A stretch of DNA of 64,000 nucleotides from Diaporthe sp. PMI_573 (GCA_021399435.1 JAJTUP010000035.1:186001-250000); one strand, 5' to 3'. Shown: positions 11,641-22,106, counted from the stretch's first letter. The notes: a model not told the origin generated them from the letters alone. Numbers and translations: made by a program.

Positions 11641-11832
11641 TCCGTAGACTCTTGGTCAATTCCTGCAATGTCTGCGGAGCCCGAACGACTCTTCTCTGGG
11701 GCAAAGATAACGATTACAGACCGTCGAAATCGACTTGGGAGTGATGTGATTGAAGCATTGGAGTGCCTGAAGTCATGGTTTGGGATACGAGATTTTCAAG
11801 GTGACGAGATTTTCGCTGAGGCAGATGAATGA
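11641..11832 (+). pseudogene. hAT transposase C-terminal dimerisation (hATC) fragment
   Basis: The frame from 11641 reads 'SIPAMSAEPERLFSGAKITI' followed by 'DRRNRLGSDVIEALECLKSW', the conserved hATC dimerisation motif, and ends at TGA 11830-11832 as a natural transposase C-terminus would. The rest of the transposase is absent upstream. It is followed by a repeat-rich 3' region and a terminal inverted repeat, so this is the intact right end of an internally deleted hAT element. Confidence 0.85.
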
Positions 11833-12017
11833 TGAGGTCCAGGTGGAATATATTGGATGTATTGTCACACTGCCAATATATTGGGTTCTTGGCAATACAA
11901 TACAATATGGGTCATGTTCATATTGGGTAATACAATATCGCCTCTTGACAATACGATATTATTGCGAGGGGGTCCATATTGCCAATATACGTATTGTTTA
12001 TATTATTAGCAACACTG
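11833..12017 (+). mobile_element. hAT right end: subterminal CAATA repeats and terminal repeat
   Basis: A/T-rich stretch with many CAATAT/ATATTG motifs in both orientations (11868-12000), as in hAT subterminal transposase-binding regions. Read inward from 12017 the end is CAGTGTTGCTAATAATA, a typical hAT terminus. The next eight bases (12018-12025, TCCATCCG) are the expected position of a target-site duplication; the left copy was not found, so the element or its flank was deleted. Confidence 0.6.
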
Positions 12018-12924
12018 TCCATCCGCGCTCCAGCTCTTCCACCAACTCTACGGAATAAGGCTTGTCTCCGCTCTGCTTGGCGATCCTTATCGCGTCGTCC
12101 AGCCCGAAGCTGTCGTCGTGATTCTTCGCTTTCAGGATCGCTCTGGTGATGTCCAGACGGGCGGGCGATGGGTTTTCGACCGCCGCGATGAGCACGCTGT
12201 CCGTCCACGACAACTCTTCCTTTTCCAGCCGCCTGTTGTGCTCATTGAGAGCGTTGAAGGATCTGACGCTATTACGCTTGGCAGCAAGCCGGAAGTGGGA
12301 CTCGGTTGGTTTCCAGGCTGGCAAGTTTTGGACGAGCTGCTCGAGCGCTTGTTCGCAGTCGGGTAGGTCGTGAGATAACGCCGTGGCAAACAAGACATTC
12401 AGAATGTCGTCTGCACCCCCTGCGAAATACTTATCGCTGCCCGAGGTGAGTATTTCCTGGGAGGAGACGGGTAGCTTGCAGAAATTTAAAACCGCAACCT
12501 TGATGAGGCTCTTGAACGTGTCAGGCTTCCTACCTAGCATGTACTCAAAGATTAAGAATGCTAGGATCTTGTTCAGATCTCCACCGTGGACAGGGTGTTG
12601 CTCCGCCGAGCTGACCAACTCGACGACGATCGGCTCGGTTTGCGGAAATTGCAAGTGCGTCTTCAAATCGCGGGACAAGTCCGACACGAGGCTAGCCTGA
12701 TAACATTTGTGATCCCCGAGGCGGCGTTTGAGGCCGGCAAGCATCTTGTCGAGCAAGAAGCCAGTAATCTCGTGGCCAAGATGTCCGAGTTGAACTGTAC
12801 GTAGAGTAAATGAAGTTTCCAATGAAGCAATAGATTCTCGGCGATTACCTTCATCTTCCCCCTTGTAGCGTAACCTCAACGTTGCGGGCGACAAATCGCT
12901 TCTTATCGTGTGAACATGGGCCAC
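11998..12924 (-). pseudogene. Unknown helical protein gene, 3' end replaced by a hAT end
   Basis: A long minus-strand frame, rich in predicted helix ('LGHEITGFLLDKMLAGLKRR', 'LVQNLPAWKPTESHFRLAAK', 'ITRAILKAKNHDDSFGLDDA'), runs to 'VELVEELERGW' and then enters the hAT terminal repeat, which adds 'TVLLII' and a stop. So the original C-terminus is lost. A 54-nt intron-like segment (GTAATC to TACAG) lies near 12798-12851. There is no ATG at the 5' edge; the frame starts on a GTG and the first ATG is internal ('KMLAGL'), so the 5' end is uncertain too. No family is recognised; repeat proteins such as ankyrin-like ones are possible. Confidence 0.5.
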
Positions 12925-13188
12925 GAATCAAGCCTCGCCTTCCTCTCAGAAATCGAGGGTCCCTCTCAGCTTTCGTGAACAAGCCCTAATTGTGTCTCAA
13001 CATTCCGGCAACTAACGTACGCTATGGAAGATGCGTAATTCACAGCCGGTCCTAAATGCTGGTCCAGATCCGGTCCACTGTTAACAATCGGAACGATTTT
13101 GGAAAACAGCCGGGTTTCTAAGTTGCAAGAATTAGCGAGCGCGAGCATCCCACCTGGTGGGTGGGGACCCTCTGCGGGCCATATTTCC

Positions 13189-13575
13189 TTACACGGATGC
13201 GTACCAGGCCCAAATTTTGGACAAGTACCATTGAAGGAGTAGACGGAGTAGACGGAGTAGGGGACCTGCGTCCTTTATCGACGGTTTTCCACCAAACCTC
13301 ACTTGAACATGATAATGTAGAGTTGTGAAGAAATTGGCGGCCTGTTGTCCTGCATCTGGTCCGAGAAAGATGGCGGCAGAGTTGGACCAAAGCTGGTGAG
13401 TCCACGTATTTGAAGATTGAGTGCCCAAGCCGGCGCTGGAGTCGTCCAACTTGGCTTCATACGGAGATTGTCCTATATGGGTGACTGGAATTCCATAGAC
13501 TTCATGTGAGTGCGAACTTGGTGGGAAGGTCCTTAGCAACGGAATCGCCTTGTCGCTTGCAAGTACATGTTTCGG
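13189..13575 (-). pseudogene. Truncated copy of the 5505-6290 orphan gene
   Basis: The frame reads 'ASDKAIPLLRTFPPSSHSHE', 'THIGQSPYEAKLDDSSAGLG' and 'FLGPDAGQQAANF', matching the C-terminal half of the 5505-6290 protein at roughly two residues in three. The match begins at the same internal point (VxASDKAIPLLR), so only the 3' part was copied or survives. After 'HYHVQ' the copies diverge. It lies in opposite orientation to the first copy. Confidence 0.7.
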
Positions 13576-13667
13576 TGGATGAAGGACGGTAGGCCAAAAC
13601 CGACAACCGCCACCACAACCACAACCAAGACTAGATGGCTTCTCGGGCCGGCTAGCCAGTACTCATT

Positions 13668-13864
13668 GCCCAGGTTTTGCTGGACATGTCGAGCGCAGGC
13701 CACACTCTGGGCATGTACTGCGCCCACGCGTACCCAACCACGATCTCGAAGGTGGTGGAACTCGAGGAACCCGCTTCTTATTACGGGCCCCCTCGCGCAG
13801 CCTCACTCGAGCCGCTCGCGAGCGACAAGCTCACGACCCTCAAGGGTACCGACATGTCAATTGA
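13668..13864 (+). pseudogene. Coding-like fragment of unknown gene
   Basis: Plus-strand frame 'LLDMSSAGHTLGMYCAHAYP', 'ISKVVELEEPASYYGPPRAA' has strong coding composition but no start and no recognised family. It is joined directly to pogo transposase sequence at its 3' side, so it looks like a gene scrap. Confidence 0.3.
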
Positions 13865-14103
13865 ACGGCTAATGTCCAGCAATCAAGTTTTATCAAGGGC
13901 AGGATCTTTGCCCATCAGGGCAGCTCTCCTACACCAATTCTTGAGGCAGTTGAGAAGTTTACAAAAGGTGCCCAAGCAATGGCGCATTAGATCACTCTTT
14001 TGAATGATCGGGTACGTACTCTTGAGAAGGCTAATATAGGGCTTGCTAAGCGCCGGAGGGCTAAAAGAACACGAGTGCAGTTGGGAGGAGCACTTAGTAG
14101 ATC
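13865..14103 (+). pseudogene. pogo/Fot-like (DDE_1) transposase C-terminal fragment
   Basis: The frame gives 'KFTKGAQAMAH', a TAG at 13988-13990 where Glu is expected, then 'ITLLNDRVRTLEKANIGLAK' and 'RRRAKRTRVQLGGAL'. This helical, basic tail is characteristic of fungal pogo-class DDE_1 transposases. Catalytic and DNA-binding domains are absent. Homology stops abruptly at about 14103 where another gene fragment begins on the other strand, with no visible terminal repeat. Confidence 0.75.
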
Positions 14104-14104
14104 G

Positions 14105-14280
14105 CCCTCCAAATATTGTTTGGCGGTATTGTCACTAAGACTAGCCCAGATGCTGGCGATGCCATTGTTATCGGAAAATGCCATAAGTGGAGGGCCCCGA
14201 AGCGATGTTAGTGTGACGGGTATGCCAGCCACTGGGAGCCCCTCGCTATCAACAACTCGGCAGAGGATGGAGGCCATCAT
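14105..14280 (-). pseudogene. N-terminal scrap of a beta-sandwich/Myb gene (paralogue at 44 kb)
   Basis: From ATG 14280 the protein reads 'ILCRVVDSEGLPVAGIPVTL' and 'FSDNNGIASIWASLSDN', clearly related to the first 60 residues of the 44068-44874 protein ('LICRVINALGQGIPNAHVTL', 'FTETNGFTHFWTTKS'). Coding then runs into antisense pogo sequence, so the Myb part is lost. Only an N-terminal exon-sized piece remains. Confidence 0.7.
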
Positions 14281-15411
14281 GTGTAGTGTTGTGAGTCAGG
14301 TTATCCAGAGGAATTTACGAAGTAAGGACATCTAGGATGTTTCGGATTTGGATATCAACGTTTTCAAATTAACTAGCAACAAAATAATGAACGATGAGTT
14401 GAATAGGATGGCTTTATAGTTGCATGTTAGAAGCGAGATTTTGATTGACTAGCACTTTGTCTGACTTTTGAACCCAAATTTTCAAAGTACAAAGCGGCTT
14501 TTGTAGAAAGACCACAAGTAGTTCCTATGACTCACCAGGAATTGTAAAATAAGTGCACAGATGGTACAGTACTGTACAGTAGTAGTGCAGATACCACATA
14601 TTCATAATGGAAAGTACTTTGTGTGTATTTCTGAATTCCAATCAGAGTATGACTTTTCTTAGAAAAAGGTAGTACAGTAACTCTCTAGGAAATGTTCATA
14701 CCTTGTAAAGTACTGTTGCCTAGTGCCAGGGACTAGTTCAGACCAGTTAAGATTCAGCTCCGGGAGTACGACGCGTTCCTGAAAAGTACACTGATAGAAT
14801 GAGCCATATGTATTGTGTGGCCGTCCAACAGACCCCCTACTAGCAATCGAACCATCCCAATTCTTTATCTCTGAATATCATATTCACTTGCTACTTTCTA
14901 TCTTTGGCCCAACAATGTTCCGTGCCAAACAAATTTCTGCCGGCTTTTACTAATGCCAGTCAAGCAGATCTCCTTCCAAATTTTGTTCAACTAGAACCTA
15001 CAAAGATGCAGGTGGGCGCATCTTCCATCACCCACAGCTACCCCTAGCCCCCCAGCTGTTAATTCCGCGACCCACGAGAACGGCCCTCGACGCAGCGGCT
15101 GACCTCGACTGGGACAGGGCCTTGTCGCAGAGCTCCTGCCGGCTTCCCGAAGCGCCGAAAATCTGGCATCAGATTTCCAGTTGGCACATTTTCTCGTGTG
15201 AGTAAAGGTGCCTAGCCACTCACATGAATGCAAAATGAAACAATCCCTGCATAATTCGAAAAGAGTACGCTAGTCGTAGAATGAATAAGCAGGATGAGTC
15301 ATGTGGAGGAGCAGTAGTTAAATCCCCGTCCACAAAGGTCATTCCTTAAAAGAATTGAAATCCATCTCATCTCCCCATCTGTGTCAATTTGCCTTAAATT
15401 ATGGTCGCAAG
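14281..15411. other. A/T-rich intergenic region, upstream of the F-box-like gene
   Basis: No gene supported. Holds a perfect 14-nt palindrome (GTACAGTACTGTAC, 14564-14577) with several nearby GTACAGT variants. The last 500 bases are presumably the promoter of the 15412 gene; no clear TATA box was fixed. Confidence 0.5.
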
Positions 15412-17964
15412 ATGAAGCTGAACAAAAAGCAGCCAACCTTGCTCGGCAAATCGCTCGGCAAATTGCTCCGCAAAGTGGTTAGAAAATCGCTCCCAAAGCA
15501 GCCTCAATTTGTTGGTGGAACCACAGTCGAGTCATTTGCCTGGCACCTTCTTCTTGCGATTTTCTCGGATCCCAGCTTAGGCCACGAAGATCGAAAGGCT
15601 CTCCGTTTGACCTGTCGAGCCTTTGAACAACCGGCTGCTGCGGTCGTCTTTGAGCGAATTGTGCTGTCCCGTCTCTCACGCGACTTTGATGTTGTCGAGA
15701 AAATTGCCGACACTCCGGACCTCGCAAGACACGTTAGAGAGCTCGTCTGGTACGAACTGGATGCCGACGAGACGATCGCAGACCATATAGCGACTCAGGA
15801 AGATGGGTTGTCCATCCTTGGTACGCAGCTCCGGTCTCACTGCGCCCCGCTTTACTGGCTTCCACGCCCCCCTCTGCCCGACGCCGACCGCAACAGCTGG
15901 GAGTATCATAACCAAGCCATCGACAATGCGCGGACTTGTTTCGCAGAAATACTTGCCAAACTTCCTGGCATCAGATCAGTTGTATGCATGCCGATGCCCT
16001 CTGGTCGTCTGGTTATTACTCTCTCACCAGACAGCGACGCTTATCCCTTCTCGGCTGGGATATTGCGGGCCCACTCTCGCCGTGATCCAGATATAAATAC
16101 GTACGTGGCGTATGAGGGCTTGTTCGGCGTCTTACTGCCATATATACTACTGCCCGAGTCGAGAATTCGAAGATTACTCTGCATAGACGATAATCAGCAG
16201 TCGGTTCTGCGGCAGCTTGGTCGCTTTAACGATTCCAGTCAGAAATTGAGAAGTATATCCTTTATTATCCAGGCCTGCCTGGTTCCCAAGGAGGATGATG
16301 GCGAAGGCAGCCACTATGAGAGGCAGAAATACGATGAGAATCTAGCCAACCTCGGAAGGTTCCTTCGCGGCGCCCATGACCTAGAAGAGTTGACCATCGA
16401 GTGGCTGGGCGACGAGGGCGGGTATGGGGATCGATCCTGGCTTTCGAATCAACGCGAGGAGGAATTCGTTATCGAGCCAGGCCAAAGCGACGAGATCCTC
16501 GAGGACGACCAAACACTGCTCCACGACAAAGATCTTGAAAAGGACGAAATGCACACGCAGCCGTATAGAGACGGAAACATCAACTTCCTTCTCTTTGGTG
16601 GCCAAGATGGCTCGACGATCTGGCCGCATTTGCAATTCCTGCTCTTAAACAATCTCCCGATGGAGCAGAATGCCCTGATTGACCTCATCCGCTGCCACGC
16701 CGTCTCCCTGCGCGGCGTCATTCTCGAAAATTATCATATTTCCTTCGAGCTGCTCGAGGCTATGCACGACATGCATGCCCTACGGTTGGAGTCATTGCAG
16801 ATCTCTTGCGATCATGACGCGGAAGAATGTGGAAGGACTAAGGAAGAGCTCCTCTTGCGCTATATTAACAATGCTGCCAACAAATGGGCCATACCAGGCG
16901 ACGTGCGCTGGAGCAACACCATCACTACGCACGACATCAAGTGGCCTTTCCAGCACGACATCGAACGCGGTCGCCGCGCACTCGAGCTTGAAGACGCGAA
17001 TTATGGCGAGAGCATCAGCGAGTATTATACTTCAAGCTCCGACGATACAGACTCTGTCGACAGTCACTCGCAGCGGCTGAAAACAGCGCCTTGGTGGAAA
17101 TGGGCCCGCTTCTCTCTCTCGCCCACCGCGCCCGTGTATTACTGGCGATGCCGAAAAGGTGACGCCGCTGGCCGGCGCACTACCATATGGCGTTTCCGGC
17201 ATCGCAGTGGCGCTACAGCTTGGGGGCGGGAGCCGCTGGCGCACTTCGAAGACTGGGATTCCTACAAAGGCGATGTGGCATACCCAGAGCCATCCTGTAG
17301 AGCGTTTTGGGATTTTCAAGATACATTTGCAGCATGTTTGCATTGCAAATATGGTTACAAGAAGTGCATCGTGGCACAGATCGGGTGGGCGGTAGAGCTG
17401 GTGGGAAAGCAGTGGCCGAAAGGCATTGAGCATTGCGACGGCATAATTTCTGATCATCCTGAAGAGGAGGACAAGGAAGAGCAAGGATTAGAGGTGTACG
17501 AGGACAGTAGTCAGAGTGACAATAGCACCGATGTGCTTACGCCCGACCCAGCTCTACAATCCTCCGCTCCTCGCTGGAAATGGGCCCTTTTCCCCGACGG
17601 TGAAGTCTACTATTGGCGCGTCGCGTCTTCTGATGCCGGCGCTTCACCAACCCAGATTTGGCGCTTTCAGTACCGCAGCGGCGCTGTTCGTTACGGTTCT
17701 CAGCCACGGGATCATTTCAGCGGCTGGGATACAACGGCCGGGGACGTTGCGGAGCCAACGCCCCATTGCAGAGAGCTCAGGCTGTGTGCAGGCTATGAAT
17801 ATGAAGATGACAACTGCGAGGATTGCGGCTGTTCGGAGCGTGTGCTTGGGGCGGCATTGGAGATTTTAGCAATGGGGAATTACGTGCCACCGAAGGGGGC
17901 AATTAAATATACAGGTGAAGAGGGTCTTGGAGCAATAGGGGGGGCGGGTTTTCAGGCAAAGTGA
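15412..17964 (+). CDS. Large F-box-like protein with duplicated C-terminal W-rich module
   Basis: A single 850-residue frame; ATG 15412 is the first in-frame ATG. A basic N-terminus ('LGKSLGKLLRKVVRKSLPK') precedes an F-box-like region near residues 55-105 ('LLLAIFSDPSLGHEDRKALR', 'LTCRAFEQPAAAVVFERIVL'), as in fungal F-box/leucine-rich proteins that serve as SCF substrate receptors. The centre (about 280-480) has LRR-like strands ('LRGVILENYHISFELLEAMH'). Two C-terminal modules, residues about 559-627 and 719-784, share WKWA, VYYWR, IWRF, RSGA, HF..WD and GDVA.P in the same spacing, separated by an acidic linker. I know no name for this module. Intact, no introns, unlike the decayed surroundings. 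Confidence 0.8.
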   Translation: MKLNKKQPTLLGKSLGKLLRKVVRKSLPKQPQFVGGTTVESFAWHLLLAIFSDPSLGHEDRKALRLTCRAFEQPAAAVVFERIVLSRLSRDFDVVEKIADTPDLARHVRELVWYELDADETIADHIATQEDGLSILGTQLRSHCAPLYWLPRPPLPDADRNSWEYHNQAIDNARTCFAEILAKLPGIRSVVCMPMPSGRLVITLSPDSDAYPFSAGILRAHSRRDPDINTYVAYEGLFGVLLPYILLPESRIRRLLCIDDNQQSVLRQLGRFNDSSQKLRSISFIIQACLVPKEDDGEGSHYERQKYDENLANLGRFLRGAHDLEELTIEWLGDEGGYGDRSWLSNQREEEFVIEPGQSDEILEDDQTLLHDKDLEKDEMHTQPYRDGNINFLLFGGQDGSTIWPHLQFLLLNNLPMEQNALIDLIRCHAVSLRGVILENYHISFELLEAMHDMHALRLESLQISCDHDAEECGRTKEELLLRYINNAANKWAIPGDVRWSNTITTHDIKWPFQHDIERGRRALELEDANYGESISEYYTSSSDDTDSVDSHSQRLKTAPWWKWARFSLSPTAPVYYWRCRKGDAAGRRTTIWRFRHRSGATAWGREPLAHFEDWDSYKGDVAYPEPSCRAFWDFQDTFAACLHCKYGYKKCIVAQIGWAVELVGKQWPKGIEHCDGIISDHPEEEDKEEQGLEVYEDSSQSDNSTDVLTPDPALQSSAPRWKWALFPDGEVYYWRVASSDAGASPTQIWRFQYRSGAVRYGSQPRDHFSGWDTTAGDVAEPTPHCRELRLCAGYEYEDDNCEDCGCSERVLGAALEILAMGNYVPPKGAIKYTGEEGLGAIGGAGFQAK

Positions 17965-18799
17965 GGTTGGGGCGAGAAATGTGCCTCGCGAGCAGCGATG
18001 TGCCAGAAGTATTTCTGTTTAGGTTGATGAAGTGAAGAGGATCCAAATCCGTACCAAGGCGATATCGGCTCATACAACTCGTTGTAGGTCCCGTTGCTGG
18101 ATCGCGGTCCTACAAATTCAGCTGAGCTGTTCGAGAACGTTGACAACTCTGTTGAAATCGATACCAGGCCCGGAGCCCGGCCGTGACCAGGGCAGTGGCT
18201 AACCAGGAACCCAACCAACCAAAAGAGACCCGGCGAACGACCAGATATTAGACGTCCTCGGGGTCTGATATGTCTTCGGCCTTGTTTGAATTATGTCCGA
18301 TTTTGTGCCGTTGCCCAGGCTCGTCCTCGGACAGGATGAGGCATCAATAACACGCTGTAGGCACCTCCGGATCCTCTTTGGAAAGATGTTAGTGTAACTA
18401 ACACCTGGAGGCCTGTGAAATGATCGGTGCTAAAATACTAACGCGGCATAAGCAACAACTTGTTTCCCTTTTGTCGTAAGGCCTCTATCGCCTGCCGATG
18501 TGACTTTCTAAGACGCAGACATTACTCTACGTCTCGAATCGCGATGAAGGATGATGGCACGATGGGTATTACCATTGCGGTCTTCTCGCCCTGGGGCCTA
18601 TCACATGCCTCTAGGCTGCGAGTCCTACCCACTTCCCGTGGTTGACCCTTTCTCGTTGGATACCGGCTCAGATATGAACAGCAAATCTTTATCGGAGATG
18701 AAAGACGTTGGTCTCGAATTTTGATCGTGACATTTAATTATATAAACACAGTCGTCGGAGTCACGGGATGCACCGGACTCAGGGTTAGGGTCAGGGACC
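17965..18799. other. No supported gene
   Basis: Contains only short frames without starts. A brief TTAGGG-like string near 18779 is too short to be telomeric. Confidence 0.5.
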
Positions 18800-19055
18800 C
18801 GCCCCAAGGAAGGATAGCTTGGATAGCCAGCTAGCCAGGCTATCCAACACCAACACTCATTACGACACAACACCAAGGATAACTTGGATAGCCAACGAGG
18901 CTGGCTATCCACTGAAGAGTCGGAACATATAAAGGACACACTCACTACCACAATAGATAGCTTTAGAAGAGAAAGGGTATATAAAGCTTGCCCTGAAACC
19001 TCAAGACAGAGGGGGCAAAAAGACAATACAGAACATACAATTTTCACCCTAATAT
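18800..19055 (+). promoter_or_regulatory. Putative copia 5' LTR/leader with twin hairpins and TATA boxes
   Basis: Two inverted repeats with the same arms, TGGATAGCC/GGCTATCCA, lie at 18819-18847 and 18885-18911, each preceded by the direct repeat AAGGATARCTTGGATAGCCA. TATA-like elements follow (CATATAAA at 18926-18933 and TATATAAAG at 18978-18986), then the gag frame. This fits promoter and untranslated leader of a Ty1/copia element. LTR borders and a primer-binding site could not be fixed because no second LTR was found. Confidence 0.45.
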
Positions 19056-19121
19056 TTGACAATTAAGAGTCTCACTGCCTCAACCCATTTTAATATCTTT
19101 GAGAATCCCCCTATCTCATCT

Positions 19122-20336
19122 ATGATGCTGCATAGAAAATCCCAGAAAGAAGGTCTTACGGCCACTCTTATAAAACCTGGGGACTTCCCGGACTGGGAGC
19201 ACGAATTCCTTCTTCAGGTTGACCTTTTAGGTCTGCAACAGCACCTCAAAAGAAAGATTTTCCTTGAAGAGGAACCGGCCTTCCCAGATATCAGAAGACG
19301 CAAATACACCAAGACAACAGCAGCACAACGGACCATTCGATCAGAAACACCTGAGACTGAAGGGACCAATTCAGATGAAATACAGGAGACAACCAATGGA
19401 ACATGGTCTCTATCTGACCTAACTGACCAAGGTCAGAAGAGCTTCCAACAGGACCTCTCTTTCTATCAGCTTCAAGAAAAGTCATCAGAAAGACAGAGGA
19501 AGTCTCTAAGAACCCTCCAAGATTGGATTATCCGAACTGTCTCTCCTAGTTACATCCGGACCTGTTGTCAGCCGCGCAAGTCGATCTACGAATGGCACTA
19601 CAATCTCCGTGCCCGGTGCGGGAGGTCGGAAGCAGACGAAACACGAGATGCTCGAAACACATACTTGACCCTCATGAAAACACCTCCAAAGACCGCAACT
19701 CAAGCACTCAAATGGTTAGAAGAGTGGGAGGAAGCCTTGGCTAAAGGACAGCAACAAAAGGTCCCTGAGACCCTCTTTTGCAGCTCCTGGGCATATGACT
19801 TTCTTAACGTCTCTTCACACCTTCTCCCTGCCTGGACGGCAGCCTATGAAATTAGCCAACAAAACCTGATCCAAGATGAATCTCTTATCTATCGAGATCT
19901 AGCGAACGCCTTCCGGAATAAGCTCAAAAATGCAGAGGCCTTACGGGGCCCAGGTCGCACGGGAAATTTCTCCCAAGGTGCATTCTCTGCGAGCTTTGCT
20001 GGGGAGGACCCCCAGGATGATGAACCAGAGGACGCTCGCATCATTGAAGGTCAGTACCGTTCTCTGAAGAAGGAAGGGCAAAGGACGAAGCGCCAGAGGC
20101 CTCCTGAAGAACAGGATAAATGCCCGGCATGCGGCCTACCCCATGTCCTTAAGAAATGCTTCTATGTTTTTCCAAACATAGCTTGGAGAGGGTTTAGGCC
20201 TCGAGAAAAATTTCAGACAAAGGTAAAGGAAGCCCTCGAAGAAGACTTAGACCTACAGGCACAAGTGAAAGCTCTCACTCAGAAGAAGTCCAAGATCTCG
20301 CCAAAACAAGCCATCGAAGACACCTCTGACCAATGA
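19122..20336 (+). CDS. gag: Copia Gag with CCHC-type zinc knuckle
   Basis: A 404-residue frame from ATG 19122 (ATGATG) to TGA 20334-20336. The N-terminal 'LIKPGDFPDWEHEFLLQVDL' resembles the Gag start of fungal copia elements. The zinc knuckle at residues 334-347 is CPACGLPHVLKKC, i.e. C-x2-C-x4-H-x4-C, the canonical nucleic-acid-binding spacing. Gag packages the element RNA into virus-like particles. The stop is in the same frame as the following protease-integrase frame, with TGA C context. Confidence 0.8.
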   Translation: MMLHRKSQKEGLTATLIKPGDFPDWEHEFLLQVDLLGLQQHLKRKIFLEEEPAFPDIRRRKYTKTTAAQRTIRSETPETEGTNSDEIQETTNGTWSLSDLTDQGQKSFQQDLSFYQLQEKSSERQRKSLRTLQDWIIRTVSPSYIRTCCQPRKSIYEWHYNLRARCGRSEADETRDARNTYLTLMKTPPKTATQALKWLEEWEEALAKGQQQKVPETLFCSSWAYDFLNVSSHLLPAWTAAYEISQQNLIQDESLIYRDLANAFRNKLKNAEALRGPGRTGNFSQGAFSASFAGEDPQDDEPEDARIIEGQYRSLKKEGQRTKRQRPPEEQDKCPACGLPHVLKKCFYVFPNIAWRGFRPREKFQTKVKEALEEDLDLQAQVKALTQKKSKISPKQAIEDTSDQ

Positions 20337-22106
20337 CTCTATGGGCGGCTTATCGCTAAAGTCAACGCCGCATTTGCCGTTCAAAGCGATAACTATCCCT
20401 TACGAAAATCTCAAATCCTAGACCCCGGAACAACGATCTCAATCACAAATGACCCCAATCGACTAGCTGATCTCCAGCCGGCCCTTCCAGGCGACTTCAT
20501 CTGGTCAGGTGACCGAAAGTTACCAATTTTGGGATATGGAACAATGATAGTCAGGCTGACAAGAACTCGAGCCCTGTTGCTTGAAGATGTAGCCTACTGT
20601 CCCCGACTCCTCACAACTCTAGTCTCCTTACGTCAGCTACGGAAGAAAGGACTCTATTGGGATAACAGACGTGATCCAACGACCCTCCGTCATTCCGATC
20701 AGACAATCGCCTGCCCGATCAAGGACCTATACGGTCAATACGTCATTGAATACCAACCGGCAGAGATGACCCCGGCGGTTTGGGCAGCCCACAAGTTCAC
20801 CTCTCACACTAAGAGGGCTCCTTTAGCGGGAGAAGCCATCCGCTGGCACAACCGCCTAGGGCATCCGGGACCGCAAGCTCTTGAACACCTCGTCTCAGCA
20901 TCTCAGGGGGTGCGAATTCGAGGACCAACAACAGTCGAATGTGACGCCTGTGGCCTATCAAAGATCAAGAGACAAGTCAGACGGGCTCCAAGGCAGTCTG
21001 GCCAGAGAGCCGGCGAACGCATCGCTGTCGATTTCCATGACTATGAAGAAGGGATAGGTGGCTATACCTCGCAGATGTTGCTTACCTGCCGATCAACGGG
21101 ATACATTTGGGATTATTACCTCACATCTCGGACAACAGAGGCTATTATCACAGTCTTCAAATCCTTCTTCGAACACCTAGAAGTTCAACATAACATTAAG
21201 GTCAGAGTCATCGAATGCGACAATGAGATCACAGAGGTCAAACCACAAGTCGGAAACTCCATACGGAACAGAGCTATCGTTATCGAGCCCTCGGCACCGT
21301 ATAGCCAAGCCCAAAACGGCGGCGCCGAACGCTCAGGGGGTGTGATCAAAGATAAGGAAAGAGCCATGCGAACAGGCTCTAAGCTCCCTCATCAGCTATG
21401 GCCAGAAATCGGCAAAACAGCAGTTTATCTATATAACCGAACGCCAAATTACAAATCAGGCTGGAAAACACCATACGATCAACTGCATACTGCAATAGCC
21501 AGAGCCAGAGGAATTCCACAACCGGTAAAACAGCCTGACCAAACACATCTAAGGGCATTTGGTTGCAAAGCCTATGCCATGACCCCTGAGGCACAACAAA
21601 AGCTCAACCGCAAGATGCGGCTCAAACCGAAAGGATGGATCGGCTTCCTAGTTGGATATAGATCCTCGAATATCTACAGGATCTGGATCCCGACAATCAA
21701 TCGGATAATCAGCACCCGAGACGTCATTTTTAATGAAGACGAGGGCTGTAACGGAGACTGGGAAAACTTCAAGGATGACCTCTTAGAGGCAGACTTGGAA
21801 GAAATCGCACGAATTGCATCCCTCCAACCAGACGAACCAATTGATCAGCCAGAAGCTGAAGACTCTATTGAGGTGGCTTTTCCTGAAGAAGAAGATGAAC
21901 TCACACCGAACCATCTCATAGTGGCGATTGACGAAATCTCACAGGCAAAGAGGGCAGAATACGAAGACTTCCTCACGCCTCCAGATACACCGCCATCTGC
22001 CCTACTCGCACAATTACCTCAAAATGTGTCAGAACAAGGGAACAGAACTATCACATGGCAAGCAGCTTTTCTAGCTAGAACCAACAATATAGAGTGTTCC
22101 ATATAA
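20337..22106 (+). pseudogene. pol: Copia Pol remnant: protease and integrase, no reverse transcriptase
   Basis: Continues in the Gag frame directly after its TGA; it has no ATG near its beginning. The protease active site reads DPGTT (from 20421), where functional copia proteases have D-S/T-G-A. The integrase zinc domain is complete (WHNRLGHPG...CDAC, H-H-C-C), and the core has the three acidic residues in 'IAVDFHDY', 'VIECDNEI' and 'SQAQNGGAERSGG', the DD35E pattern. 'LRAFGCKAYAM' and 'KGWIGFLVGY' are the usual integrase C-terminal motifs. It ends at 22106 in 'NNIECSI' with reverse transcriptase missing. Confidence 0.8.

Noticed and set aside
18779..18796. Telomere-like AGGGTTAGGGTCAGGG
   Set aside because: Barely two units; expected by chance and with no tract around it.
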